NCBI RefSeq assembly: GCF_010093595.1
Contig: NW_022985443.1
Coordinates: forward strand, 1,653,631 to 1,683,106
Length of the DNA: 29,476 nt
Reading direction: 5' to 3'
Origin: Mytilinidion resinicola
Lineage: Eukaryota; Ascomycota; Dothideomycetes; Mytilinidiales; Mytilinidiaceae
The notes beneath the pieces are model-generated. The model was not told the DNA's origin and searched no databases. It worked only from the letters and a program-made list of their open reading frames with translations. Below, in pieces: positions 1-10,440 of this stretch (position 1 is its first letter; each line of letters begins with the position of its first letter). Both the position numbers and the translations under genes were made by a program.

Positions 1-2900
1 GTATCGTGCGGCTAGCCGTGATGCCTTCGCCGCGAGCTTGCGGAGTTCGTCGCGCCTGCTTGGGCCGTACCGTGGTGTTCCTTTCGGCCTGTATTTAGCA
101 CGGACCGTTTCTCTTATGCGGCTGCATTGGGTTTCGATGTGCTCGCGGGCTGGCCCCTCGCGTGTGCGGTCCGCGTAGGCCACCGTAAGTTCCTCCAGCT
201 TTAGCCGGAGTGGAGGGCATAATGTCTCGTGCTCTATCACCCTAATGTTTGTTATCTTATATGCCCCTAAAATAGCATAAAGGCACTAGTTCTATGCTAT
301 TTCAAGCTGCTTAATCTTTATTTTACTAATCTGCTCTTTTATACCCGGTATAGTATACTAGGAGGTGTATCTATATATAATAGCAGGCCTAATAACCGCT
401 AAGTATATTATACGTGCTTTCTAGAAGCTTATACCTTAGGTTAATACTATAAGCCTTATAAGGGCCTTTATTTAGGCTATAGCTTTATTTTTTATAGTAT
501 TAATATATAGGCCCTATTTAAGTTTAGAATCTACCTAAACTTTTAGTAAAGCCCTATATATTAACTATAGCTTTTATATTAATAGACTTATAGGCTTTTA
601 TAAAGTATATTAGGTAGTATTTATTTAGCGTAAAAACTGCTTTATACTTTCTTACCTACTTTATATACCGGTTATACGCCTATTTAATAGCCCTATAGTT
701 CTTTTCTATACTTTTGCTATATATAAAAATATTTATATTATTAATAAACCTATAGGCTGTTATATTACCGCGCTGTAGTATTAGTAAAAGTATACTAGTA
801 AAAAAAAAAAAAAAATATTAGTAATAGGAAGAAGCCCTGCAGTATTCCTATAGTAACTATAATAGGTTCCGCTATAAAGTTTTTAATAGTAAGCCTTATA
901 GTGCGGTTTTATAGGAAAAACCTTATAAACCTAACTATTTACTTTAGTACTTATTAAATCTATAGGTTATATATTATATATTTATATAATATATAGTTAA
1001 ACGCCTTTAATATATTTAGGCTAAGAAATAATACTATAAGCTATAGATTTCCTTTTTATATAGTATAAATTTATTTAGTAAAAAGCTTAAGTACTATCTA
1101 TATTAAATATTCTAGTTATACCCCTATTTAACTAAATAGAAGTATATTTTTTTCTTCCGCAATTTTCGATAGCTGTATAGCTATAATCTATTTAAATAGC
1201 TTATCTATTATTTCTAGTAGAGTAATTAGCCTATAGGCTTTTACTATTATATAAAACGCTTTTTAGGGCTTATATAGCACTACTATAATAGAATCTTTAA
1301 ATAGCTAAAAATAGTATTCTTTATATAGGCACTTTATAAAAAACTAAGCTAGTATAGGCGCTAGCTATATTTTATACTTTTTAAAAAACCTGTTAGTAAT
1401 CCCTATAATACCTAGGGCTTTATCTAGGGTAGTTTCTATTAGCGCTAAAAAAATATCCTTAATTATAATATCTAGTATAGTATTATATAGTTCCGGGTAT
1501 TAGAACCCTTCTAGGTTAAATAAGTCTATATTAGCCAGAGGCGGAAAAAACTACTTTACTAGTATATATACTTTTATTTTATTATCTATATATAGAGTAG
1601 GGTTTTTAGGTCTTAAAAAAAAGGGAAATTAAGGTAAAGGTTTTAATTCCTTACTAGCTATATAGCCCTAATTAGCTAGCTTTTATATACTTTTTAGGTT
1701 TTTTATTACTTTTTCTACTATATAGCGCTATATTTTAGTGCTTTTCCTTTATATAGTTTTCTTTTTATAGTTATACTAAATATAGTATAATATCTAGTCC
1801 TTTATAAATTATAATAAGCGCTATATTCTATACGCCCTTCTAGTTTTATATACTTTTTCTAAGTATTTTTCTAACTATACTAGTAATACCTATTTTAATA
1901 GCCTTATAATAGGTACTATAGTAGCGATTATAGCCTATATATATTTATAGAAAAAGTATATAAATTTATTAAGGTTCTTCTCTATATTTTAAAGGTTATT
2001 CTAGTTATTTAGCTTATTTAGCTAGGTTTAGAGGTGCTCCTGCGCCTTTTTCTAGTTAGTATTCTTCTATAGCTAATATTATAGCTATTTTACTGCGCTT
2101 AGTAGGGTAATATTAAACTTTATATATATAGGGCGGTAATCTAAATTGCAGTTCTATTTCTTTTATACTATATAGGAAGTAGTTTATTCTATTAGCTATT
2201 CTATTATAAATATAAGGTTAATTATAGACTATAATATTCCTTTTACCTATATTTCTATACCTTTTTCTATAGCTAGGTCTATTCCTGCTTCTATTATAAT
2301 ACGGATAAGCTTCTCTGCTTACTTTTCCATGTTTATTACTTATATTCCTTTCTATAATAGGTAATATAGGTTTATATTACCTATAAAAACGTGCTCCGCG
2401 TTATTATTATTTAGTAGTAGAGGTAGTATAGCTATAATTTTATTTAGTTTCGGGTTATAAATATTATAAATTTAGATGTCCTCTCTACTAGTATAGAAAA
2501 AAAGGGTAATAAGGTTTAGTAAATAGTACTCTACTAACTACTAGTTAATATTAAGGTTTTTATTAATATATATATATGTTTTTATATATAGGCTTCCTTT
2601 ATATAAAAGGTAATAAAACTTTATATAAAGTATTATATACTTTTATTGCTATATATTCTTCTATAGCTTTTATATTACTAGTACTAGCGGTTAAAGCTAG
2701 GCTCTCTCCGCTTTTTCTAGGAACTTTTTCTAGGTTTTACGGCTTTTATTAATATTATACTATATAATAGTAAGTATACTAGGTTATTTTAATATTAAAC
2801 TATATCTATAGTATCTGCGGCGTTTACTACACCTATTTTAGCGTATAGTTGCTAGCTTATATTATTTTTCTATAAAAATAGTACTTAGGTAATAGTTTTA
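1..2900 (-). pseudogene. LINE A ORF2, endonuclease-reverse transcriptase (RIPed, 5'-to-3' incomplete)
   Basis: Endonuclease signs on the minus strand: FIGNINLYYLL at about 2385-2350, matching the GDFNxHHxxW block of LINE endonucleases, followed by QAEKLIRIIIEAGIDLA, a block with INLIFI, and NCNLDYRPI at about 2150-2125, matching SDHRPI. The RT C-terminal part gives VDSKLKxGLYINTIKNKA, then KALIRLIVLTxGISF and YLAVIRPAIIYRY at about 520-390, which is typical of fungal LINEs. From about 262 to 1 the codons are intact (for example LRLKLEELTVAYADRTREGP) and open through the edge. The RT active-site aspartates are not recognisable in this copy. A run of 16 A at 800-815 lies inside the frame. The product would nick target DNA and copy the element RNA into it; here it is inactive. 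Confidence 0.88.
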
Positions 2901-3059
2901 AGTTATAAAAGTCTATTTATATCTCTATATATTATTAATTAAGTTAACTAGGTTAGAGGCTATAAAAATAGTAATATAAAGTAAAAAGTATACAGTATCT
3001 AAAAAGGCGTTAAATAGGAAAATTGCTGCGTTAAATAAGTAGTCTATATTATTCCGTTA

Positions 3060-4290
3060 ATCTTCGGCTAGCTTAGGTTCTTATTAGAATACTTAAATAT
3101 CTTCGGTTATTCTATTCTTTTTAGTGCTATTAGCGCTGGCCCTAGTTTTATACTACCTTTATATATATTATTATTAGCAGCTTTTTTTTTCCTAGACTAG
3201 GTTAAGGTTATATATACTCTTAGCGGGGCCTAGGGCGTATATAAGCTCGGCCCTTTATTAGTATTATATTAGTATAGCGTCGCCTACCTTTTTAATATAG
3301 CCTGTAGCTAGGCCCCTTTTCTTATACTATATTTAGTACTATATACTAAGTGGTTTTTTTTATAGTTAGCGCACTTTTTAGTATCTATTACTATATATTA
3401 TTTCATATTATATTCCCCTATATATACTATATATTAGATGTCCTTTTTATAGTATTTTATAATATACCTATAGCCCTAGTATCTAAAGCACTATATAGCT
3501 ATAAAGCCTGCTTTATATTTTAAGGCTATTAGTAATTATCTACTTATTATAAATCCTTTTATAATAGCTTTATCTACTATTGCTTCCGTATATACGCTAG
3601 TAATAATTAAGCTAGTATATTAGCCTAGGTTCTCTCGCGCAGCCTTTATACCCTTTTTATTCTTTTATATTATTTTCTCGATAACTAGGCCTAGGTTAAT
3701 TATCGCGTTGGCCCTAATAATATTATCTTTAAGTATTTAGCTTTCTAGGTTTAAGTTTTTAGGTACTTTATGCACTTCTATTAGCACTGCGGGCAGTTAT
3801 ATATATACTGTTTTACCTAGCACTTACACCTATTTCCTTTTCTTAAGCAGTGCTTTTTTTATAGCCTTATCCGCAATATATACCTTAATATCTCCACTTT
3901 ATAGCTTTTTTATACTGCTAATCTTTATTATATCTAGTGGTTCGGCTGCTTAAAGCTTCTAGGTAATAGTTATATTTATATCTGCTATAGTTATAGTTCG
4001 CTTATTATTATTTTTAATATAGATAGTAATTTTATAGATATTTATAGGTTGCCCTATATACTGCCTATTTCCTGCTGCCTTCCTATATTACGCAGCTATA
4101 CCGCTTAGTATAGCTAATAGTATTGTGCCTACTGCTGCTGCTGCTGCTGCAGTATACGTCTTCCCGTGCGTTAATAACGCGTGTACCTTCTTTTTCGTGT
4201 TCTTTATTATCTTTATTAGCTTTTTCTATAGTATCTGCCGTAGGTCGATCGCGGTATCCAAGAGGCCGAATAGAACGCGTCCTGTAAAGT
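3060..4290 (-). pseudogene. LINE A ORF1, gag-like protein with CCHC zinc knuckles (RIPed)
   Basis: One minus-strand frame can be followed from about 4290 to about 3060 through many TAG/TAA codons. It holds a (GCA)6 alanine tract at 4132-4150, a lysine-rich middle part, and near the C-terminus two Cys/His knuckle-like segments. The better one (about 3390-3340) reads DTKKCANYKKNHLVYSTKYS, where two Cys positions have become Tyr as expected for TG-to-TA change. The other (about 3490-3440) keeps one Cys and has Tyr at the other ligand positions. In Tad-like elements ORF1 is an RNA-binding protein that packages the element's transcript. The start is not certain, because ATG codons are destroyed by the same mutation process. 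The gene is dead: it has dozens of in-frame stops. Confidence 0.75.
4132..4150. repeat. CTG/CAG triplet run, six units
   Basis: Six CTG units plus one C on the plus strand. On the minus strand, in the ORF1 frame of LINE A, they encode an alanine tract (GCA). Only GCA/TGC contexts are involved, which RIP seems to spare in this window. Confidence 0.9.
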
Positions 4291-4299
4291 TATAGAGGG

Positions 4300-4560
4300 T
4301 TTAGACGATCGTATTTATTTTAAGGGATTAGATTAGCTTATTCCGCAGGAGGTTTTATATACTGTGTGCTTCGTTAATAAGGTCTTAAACGTCCTAGTAG
4401 ACGTTTTTAATAGGCTTCGGGTTTTAGTATTGGTTTTAGCGTTGTTATTATTGTTATTATTATTGTTATTAATGCTGTTGCTAGGGCGGCTGCGTATTAG
4501 GGGTCGCAATTCGCGGTATACCTACTGCGACGCCGCCGGCACTACTTATAGGGCTTTAAG
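4300..4560. other. Junction between the two head-to-head LINEs, with low-complexity TTATTG tract
   Basis: This is the 5' flank or leader of LINE A and the point where LINE B begins. At about 4439-4480 the plus strand repeats TTATTG/TTATTA units. These produce a leucine-rich open frame (4364-4600, 78 codons) with no protein-like composition, which I take as an artefact of the simple repeat. On the minus strand the same bases look like a mutated CAA/CAG tract. The region is less AT-rich than its surroundings. No promoter motif could be supported. Confidence 0.5.
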
Positions 4561-6370
4561 GCTGCGTATAATTATTTACAGGGCCTTAAATAGCCCCTAA
4601 AGGCCCTTTTTAGGTTGTATTTCTAAGATACTATAGGGTTAATTATATTATATTTTTAATATAAACTATATAGAAGGGTAACTTTTACTTTATTACTTTT
4701 TTTTTTAGCCTAAATATTTTAGGGGCTTTTAATAAAGTATTTTATAAGAAAATAATATATAACCTATAGGTTTAATATATACTAGAATAAATAGTCTAAT
4801 TTATAGAATTATTCCTATAGAACTAAACTATAAAACTTTCTATTAAAAAATATATTACTAAAACTATTCCGGTTAATATAGGTATACTATAAAAATCCTT
4901 ACTTTTACTAATTTTATTTTTATTTTTTATAAGCACGCTCCTGCCGGTACTATAAAAAGGTAATATAATAGCCTATAGGTTTATAGATAATACTAATATC
5001 CTTATATTTAGCAGAAGTATAAAAGAAAACTGCAGGGTAATCGAAAGTGCGTATATATAGTATATAGAGTAGGCGAAAAAGCATAGTATAGTATTTGCCC
5101 CGGATAAGTATTACTTTATATACTTTATAAGGCGCTGTTTAAATATAGTAAATATAAAAGCTATAGTAAATATCTAAGGCTTTATAAAGGGCCTAATTAT
5201 AAAGCTCTATATACTTAGAGTCTAGGTAAACTCTAAACTTAAATAGGGCCCGTATATATATATTATAAAGGAAAAGGCTATAGTATAAATAAAAGCCTTT
5301 ATACAGCTAATAGTATTAATATAGGGCGTAAGCTTCTAAAAAGCATAGTATATATATTTAGCAGTTATTAGGCCGGTTTTTATATATAGGTGTACTACCT
5401 AGTTTCTAACGCTAGGTATAAAGAAATAAATTAGTAAAGCAAAAATTAAATAACTTAAAATAGCCTAGAACTACTTTCTTTATACTATTACAGGGGCGTA
5501 TAAAATAATAGATATTAAAATACTTAAATATAAAACTTTTTACCCTTTTCTAAAGCTTAAGCTAGAGGAATTTATAGTAGCGTACGCGGACTATATATAC
5601 GCAAGCTAGGCTAAAAAGCATATTAAAACCACGTGCTATACTATTAGAAATACTATTAAAAAATACTATAAGCCTAAGAAAACGCCTAAATATAAGCTAA
5701 GCCGGCGTAATATACTAAAGAAGCTCGCAGTTAAGGCTATAGTACTAGCCCTAAAGTATAAAGGGCAGTTAGATAACTTATATAAGCTTTTAAAATAAGA
5801 AGTAATATAGGAAGTATATAAAAAAAGGTAGAGAAATAAATAAAAGGCCTATAGAAAGAAATAAAGAGGCCCTTCTACGCCGGCTCTTAATATAAAATAG
5901 AATAAAAATTAGGCAACTAAATACTATAAGCTTATAAAAGTAGAAAGCTTAATTATTACGCTTTTATAAATAGAATATATAGGGCTTAATATATACCTGC
6001 ACCGTATAAAAGTGCCTAATTACCCTTTACCTGCGTGCCTCTATAGGTATATACTATAGTTTTTAAAGTATATAGTAATATACTATAAATAATACTATAA
6101 TAGCAGAGGCGATATATTTTTTAAGGCTAGAATAAGAATATATATATAGCTATATAAAGACTATAAAGGAAATAAGGCCGTTTTATAATAGTTTCTATAC
6201 TAAATAAACTTTCTACTCTACCTTTCTATAGCTAGAAAAATAGCAACGGAAAAGCTAGCTATATAGCTAGCTAATTTATATAGCTACGCCCTAAAAACAG
6301 AACTATATATATATACGTATATTATATAACTATAGGTATACCTATAATAGGGTAACCCTTCTAATTTCCT
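4560..6370 (+). mobile_element. LINE B: 5'-truncated Tad1-like non-LTR retrotransposon (RIPed)
   Basis: A second LINE copy on the plus strand starts in the middle of the reverse transcriptase and runs to the C-terminal end of ORF2. It lacks ORF1 and the endonuclease. Such 5' truncation is the usual result of incomplete target-primed reverse transcription. Segments 5200-5400 and 5450-5760 here are inverted relatives of 620-390 and 300-1 in LINE A, both in nucleotides and in translation, so the two copies form a diverged inverted pair. No poly-A tail or target-site duplication could be seen at the 3' end near 6370. The boundaries are approximate. Confidence 0.88.
4620..6270 (+). pseudogene. LINE B reverse transcriptase and C-terminal zinc-binding region (RIPed)
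   Basis: One plus-strand frame (codons starting at 4623, 4971, 5202, 5940) stays in register for about 545 codons; stops occur only at TAA/TAG. Motifs in order: FFFSLNILGAFNKV (RT LLLDxSGAFDNV block, about 4698-4742), IELFLxNxTIKLSIKK (about 4803-4850), IPVNIGILxKSLLLLILFLF (GIPQGSPLSPILFLF block, about 4866-4925), and FIDNTNIL at 4980-5003, the FVDD active-site box with its second Asp changed to Asn. Then FAPDKYYFIYF, the SKLKxGPYIYIIKEKA block near 5238, ITGAYKIIDI near 5490, and a C-terminal Cys/His-like region at about 6020-6080 with its ligands mutated. This is a textbook fungal LINE RT, inactive through dozens of stops, with no frameshift found. Confidence 0.9.
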
Positions 6371-6840
6371 ATTATTCTTTAATTTAATACCTTAGCTTTT
6401 AAGAAGGAAACTAGTAAACTATTAGGGGTGCAAGTTTATAGCAGGTTAAAAAAGTTGCAGGATAGGCTGCGTTAATTTCCACTAGGCAACCTTCTAGGTA
6501 TTAGTTAGCAGCTATAAGCGGCTATAATACAGCTCTACGCCTCCTAAAATAACACTAATTCACCTTATATTTTTAGCTAACCGCCGCCTAACTAATCCGT
6601 CTAAAGTAATTAGGCTTTGCCGGATTACCGGCTCTGTCTAAGAGAATCTTGGCCGCAGCTTAAACGCGGAGTAAGCGTCTAATATAATAACACCGCTAGT
6701 TTAAATTTATTTAAAGTAACTATTTTTACCTAAGTTTAAATCTAAGTTTTTATGCCTACTTTCCTGCCTAAAGGTATATATAAAAGGACTGTTCGCTCTA
6801 ACTTAGCGCACTCTAGACTTATATTTCTTAGCTATACGTC
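6370..6840. other. RIPed tract with no recognisable gene
   Basis: The sequence downstream of LINE B is somewhat less mutated than its neighbours (several GCAAG/TTGCAGG words at 6430-6480). No terminal repeat, RNA gene or recognisable protein motif was seen in the frames I read. It may be the target DNA of LINE B or the upstream region of the APH relic. Confidence 0.4.
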
Positions 6841-6902
6841 TATTACTAGATATCCGCTATTATATTCTTATATTTTAGAACATCTCCGCCGCTAGCAAAA
6901 AA

Positions 6903-7695
6903 TAGCTAAAAAACTTTATTAGTTATATAAAATCCTAGAATAGAGTTCTTAACAGTCTAATAGGAGGCGGTTTAGTAGTTTAGCTTTTAGATAATATAGT
7001 AGTTAAATATAGGTTAGAAGTAACTACTTAGGAAGCGGCGACTTAGGACTTCGCCTATTAATATACCAACTATAGTATTATTCGCATCCCCTAGGTATAC
7101 CGCTTTTTTATCGATAAGTTAACTAGCCTCCCCTATAGATACCTTTTTATAGAGTATCTCTATAGCTAGGGCTTAGATTACCTCGACCTTAATATTTATA
7201 TAGATATTATTCCGCGCGTTGCTAGTATAATTTCCTATTTTAGAAGTATATCTAGCAACAGCCAGGCGTCGCCGGGGCTAGTTAGAGAGGGCAAGCTGTA
7301 AGGCTACCTCTAGTCTAACTATAGCACTTATACTATATTCCGTTCTATTAAAAATATAAATATATAGCTAAATAAAAGGCTTATATTACACGGTAAATCT
7401 ATCGATCTTACCTTTTAAAGGCTTATATTCTACTATTTAGATTTCTGCCGTCGGAATATAATTATACTACGCGATAGATTAATAGGCTTTATAGACTTTA
7501 GGTATACAGGTTTTTTCCCTTGCTTTTTCGAAATTATTTCCTTAGAATACTTAAATCCCTATAATCCTAATTATACCGGGCTATTTAAAGCAGCGGCGAT
7601 ATAATAATTATACTTAAATAAAGAAGAAAAGGGCTTAATTAAGCTAATATATCGAGTAGTTTCCGTTAATTTGCGATTTATCTACTTATAAGTAT
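6903..7695 (+). pseudogene. Aminoglycoside phosphotransferase / choline-kinase-like (APH fold) relic
   Basis: One plus-strand frame (phase of 7221) reads as a fungal APH-family protein through about a dozen TAA/TAG codons. The N-lobe gives GGGLVVxLLDNIVVKYRLEV (6963 onward), resembling the glycine-loop and the lysine strand. Next come RIPxVYRFFIDKLTS and YLFIEYLYSxGLDYLDL, the hinge region. The Brenner-type catalytic box HxDxxxxN appears as YLDFCRRN at 7434-7457, with His changed to Tyr, and the metal-binding Asp block is GFIDFRYTGFFP with its Asp at 7494-7496. After it, EIISLEYLNPYNPNYTG is also typical of this fungal family. Such proteins phosphorylate small molecules; most fungal members have no known substrate. 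No intron was needed. The true start is not visible. Confidence 0.82.
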
Positions 7696-8760
7696 AATCC
7701 CTTACTAAGTTTCTACTAAATAAGCGCCTCTATTAAGCTAGATCTATATATACTAATAATAATTTCTTTAGTAGTAGTAAAAAGTATATATATACCTATT
7801 CTCTACCTAAAGTTATCCCGCCGCCTAATATAAAACCTCTAACACCTCTAAAACCTCTAACCTCTTTATTATTATAACCTTTTCCGCCGCCACCCCCTCT
7901 ACTAAAATTAGACCGTTAACCACCTATATTAATAACTCCGCCGCCGCCTCTTCTAGCTTAACCTTGTTCCTCTATTAGATAAAAAGCCTAATAGTCGGGT
8001 TAGACCGGAAATAGACCGGGTTAGTTTAGTACCAGCGCTTATTTAAGTTAGTAATTTATAGGGTGCTTTTATCTATAGCAAAGTAGCAGAGTATTACTTA
8101 TATACTTATCCTTTAATTCGCCTTATATAGGTAGTACTCTACAATTATTTGCATATAATATATAGGCTATAAGCGCTAATAACGCGATTTAGATTATCGG
8201 TTTTCTTACTTAGGTAAAATACAGTCTATATTCTAGAGTTTTAGTTTAATAAATTATAGACTAGTTATATATATCCGTTTAATTAGCAGTAAAAGGGGTT
8301 GTATAATATATACTTAAATAATAACCTTAAGGCCTAAAGCTACTATATAGAAAAAATAAGTTAAAAAAAAAAAGGAAATATAAAGGTATTAAGTTTATAT
8401 ACTCGGGTACTATAGAGAAACGGCTGTAAATAAACCTAGTATTAATTATAGACTTAGCGCCAACTAGGCCTACTAGATAGCTAATATTACTCTTTACCCT
8501 ATACTAAAGGCCTTGTTAATTATATTAGCAATTATTATAATAAGTCGAAATTGCCTTTAGACCTAATAGCACTTAATACTAGTATTTTCGGAAAGAGAGG
8601 TTAAGTTATCCGGATAACCCGGTTATTGCAGGATTTATAGTTATTACTAGAATACCGATATAATAATAGTGTATTAGACTTACGTTCTTATTAGAGCTGG
8701 ACGGTGCTTAGTATAAACTAAAAGAGCAACTTTTATAGCAAAGCTGCAAATTATAACGCT
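7695..8760 (+). other. RIPed tract after the APH relic, proline/serine-rich when translated
   Basis: The APH frame continues past the conserved domain into proline-rich text (about 7810-7950, with CCTCTAAAA-type short repeats at about 7832-7865 and CCGCCGCC runs) and then Gln-rich text, if TAA/TAG are read as former CAA/CAG. No domain was recognised. It may be the 3' end of the APH gene plus intergenic DNA or a separate gene. In DNA this rich in TA, reading through TAG/TAA is a weak test of coding. Confidence 0.35.
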
Positions 8761-9045
8761 AACCACGCAGATAACTATATAGATAAAGAAAATAAGAATA
8801 AGAATATAGATAAAGATATAACAGAATATAAGCTTTATACTATAGGCCCTAATCTAAGGTTTAATAGAGGTAAAATACGCCTTCCTAAATAAAAGTAAGT
8901 AGTGTAGTTAAAGTTAGAAAACAAGCGGTTACTTGCGTATAGGAGAACTATAGCTATAGAGTAGAAGAAGATATTTAAATACTTTCTAGGTCGGACCCTA
9001 GGCGCAGTATAAGTACGCTATTACACGCTATAAAAGAAATAATCT
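8760..9045 (+). pseudogene. SANT/Myb-like DNA-binding domain relic
   Basis: In plus frame 1 a charged linker (ENKNKNIDKDITEYK, 8788 onward) leads into KxKxVVxLKLENKRLLAYRR (8887 onward), then IAIExKKIFKYFLGRTLGAVxVRYYTL up to about 9030. The x positions are TAA/TAG, i.e. former Trp or Gln codons. The spacing of the three Trp/aromatic positions and the FPGRTPGAVQVRYYT-like third helix are those of fungal SANT/Myb domains, which bind DNA or histone tails. Upstream and downstream parts of the gene are not recognisable. Part of the downstream sequence (from 9141) occurs again at 10753. Confidence 0.72.
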
Positions 9046-9140
9046 ATTACTATAATAACATCGATATATATACCCTATCTATCCGGCGATACCGTATATA
9101 TTATATTATATCCTATAACTATTACTTAGCCGCGTTATAT

Positions 9141-9255
9141 TAGGCCTGCTTCTATAACTTTTAGAGCTAGTTTTATTACGCGGCTTAATTCTCGCAGGTT
9201 TTAGGGCAATTTATTGCGTTATAGTCTTAATATTAAGGGGCGATATTACTATAAG
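9141..9255 (+). repeat. Diverged direct repeat, copy 1
   Basis: About 115 bases that match 10753-10868 at roughly two thirds or more of positions, including the shared core TAGTCTTAATATTAAGGG. The copy lies about 100 bases after the SANT domain. Both copies translate at their start as SITF followed by R or G, then ASF, in different absolute frames. This suggests they descend from one coding segment. Confidence 0.7.
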
Positions 9256-10440
9256 CGCAAACCTTAATCTTCTTTAGAATAATACTGCGCCTATATATTC
9301 CTACACGCTGGAGAGTATAATATAGGGTAGGAGATCTTATACTTTAGCAAAGTCTGCCTATATCTATACCTAGTATATAACCTTAAGGTCCGCTGTCTTT
9401 TTTATAGGGCTGCGGGATTAGTAAAAGCCGGGATAATAGCGGGTTAAGTTGCCTATAGAGTTGTATCTAGATTAGTGCTATTTATAATATCCCTTTCTAA
9501 ATACCGCAAAATAATAGGGTTTAGCGGCCGGTTGCGCCGCTATACTAGAGTTTTATTTAGCGCCCCGCTATTTTCGATTTCTATAATATTATTTATTTGC
9601 GCAGCCCTTAGCGTAAATCGGGTTTAAGTCTAGAACTGCGCGCTAGAAGTATTTTTACGCGCAGTTAACTATAGGCGCTTTAGGGCAGGGCACTTTAGGG
9701 GAATTAGTCGGTAATAGACTATTTAGCGGCAGACTTTATTTTAGTAAAAGGGGAGCGTGTACGCTTTAAAGCGCAAGCAAAAGAACGGAGGAGGATAAAG
9801 GCGTTATTTTGCGCGGCTTAGGGAGGTAGTCTGCGGGTATATAGTCTATAGGTATATTAGGCAGAGCGGAGGTTTATATACGCCGCCGGCGGTAAAAACA
9901 GTCCTTGCGTAGTTATTAGAATAGCGCGTTGTTTAATAGAAAGCTTAACAGATATATCTAACAGGTGCGCCTAGGCTAGAAAATTGCGGGAAAGGTTGCG
10001 TAGACGTCCGCAACTCTAGAGTTAATTAGATTAGAAGTCTTATTCTAGGCGCCTAGGCCTCTATTATATTCCTTGCTAAATAGGTTATCTTTACTAATAT
10101 CTAGGTATTCTAGCTATACTAATATCTCTTCAGCGCCCGTTTATATATTCTCCCAGCACTAGTTATTATACTAGCTAACGTCGACGTTAGTATTAGTATC
10201 GGTGTTATTCGCAAATACTCTAGCTAAGTAGAACGGTTTGCTAGACTAGTTGCTGCTAATATACTAACTTCGGTTGCCGAAAAAGCCGTTTTATAAGCCG
10301 CTAGGGTTATATAAAACAGGAGCGTTGCCGTTTATAATTTAGAGCTAGGGCCGCGGAATTAGAAAAGCTAAGGGCGGCTATATTAAGGTTACGTTTCCTT
10401 AATAGTTATACTAAGCCTAAGAAGTATAAGTATTACGCGG
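9256..10440. other. RIPed tract without a recognisable gene
   Basis: Moderately GC-rich islands (9520-9560, 9700-9900, 10180-10330) sit among RIPed DNA. Several frames on both strands are fairly open when TAG/TAA are tolerated, including a minus-strand frame over 9640-9300, but none shows a motif I trust. No repeats or RNA genes were identified. Confidence 0.4.

Larger units (their letters stand above)
1..4300 (-). mobile_element. LINE A: RIP-degenerate Tad1-like non-LTR retrotransposon, cut by the window edge
   Basis: Read on the minus strand, this stretch gives in order a gag-like ORF1 with zinc knuckles (about 4290-3060), an apurinic-type endonuclease domain (about 2760-2100), a reverse transcriptase (about 2000-400) and the start of the C-terminal region (400-1). 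This is the order found in fungal Tad1-clade LINEs. Nearly all of it carries RIP damage (TAG/TAA in place of Gln and Trp codons). The last ~260 bases at the window edge are unmutated and continue the same frame. The endonuclease and the RT C-terminus lie in different minus-strand frames, so at least one indel lies between about 2100 and 1400. The 3' end is outside the window. LINE B (4560-6370) is a second copy in the opposite orientation. Confidence in the family is high; the 5' boundary is approximate. Confidence 0.9.

Noticed and set aside
4364..4600. Leucine-rich open frame of 78 codons on the plus strand
   Set aside because: It comes from a TTATTG/TTATTA simple repeat at the LINE A/LINE B junction and has no protein-like content outside it.
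7825..7870. CCTCTAAAA-type repeats as possible telomeric sequence
   Set aside because: The unit does not match CCCTAA/TTAGGG, and the run is short and irregular.
9300..9640. Minus-strand text resembling a viroplasmin/RNase H N-terminal domain (YYFAVFRKGYYK and YYPGF)
   Set aside because: The spacing is too long and the Trp/Cys positions are missing. The resemblance may be chance in tolerant read-through translation.
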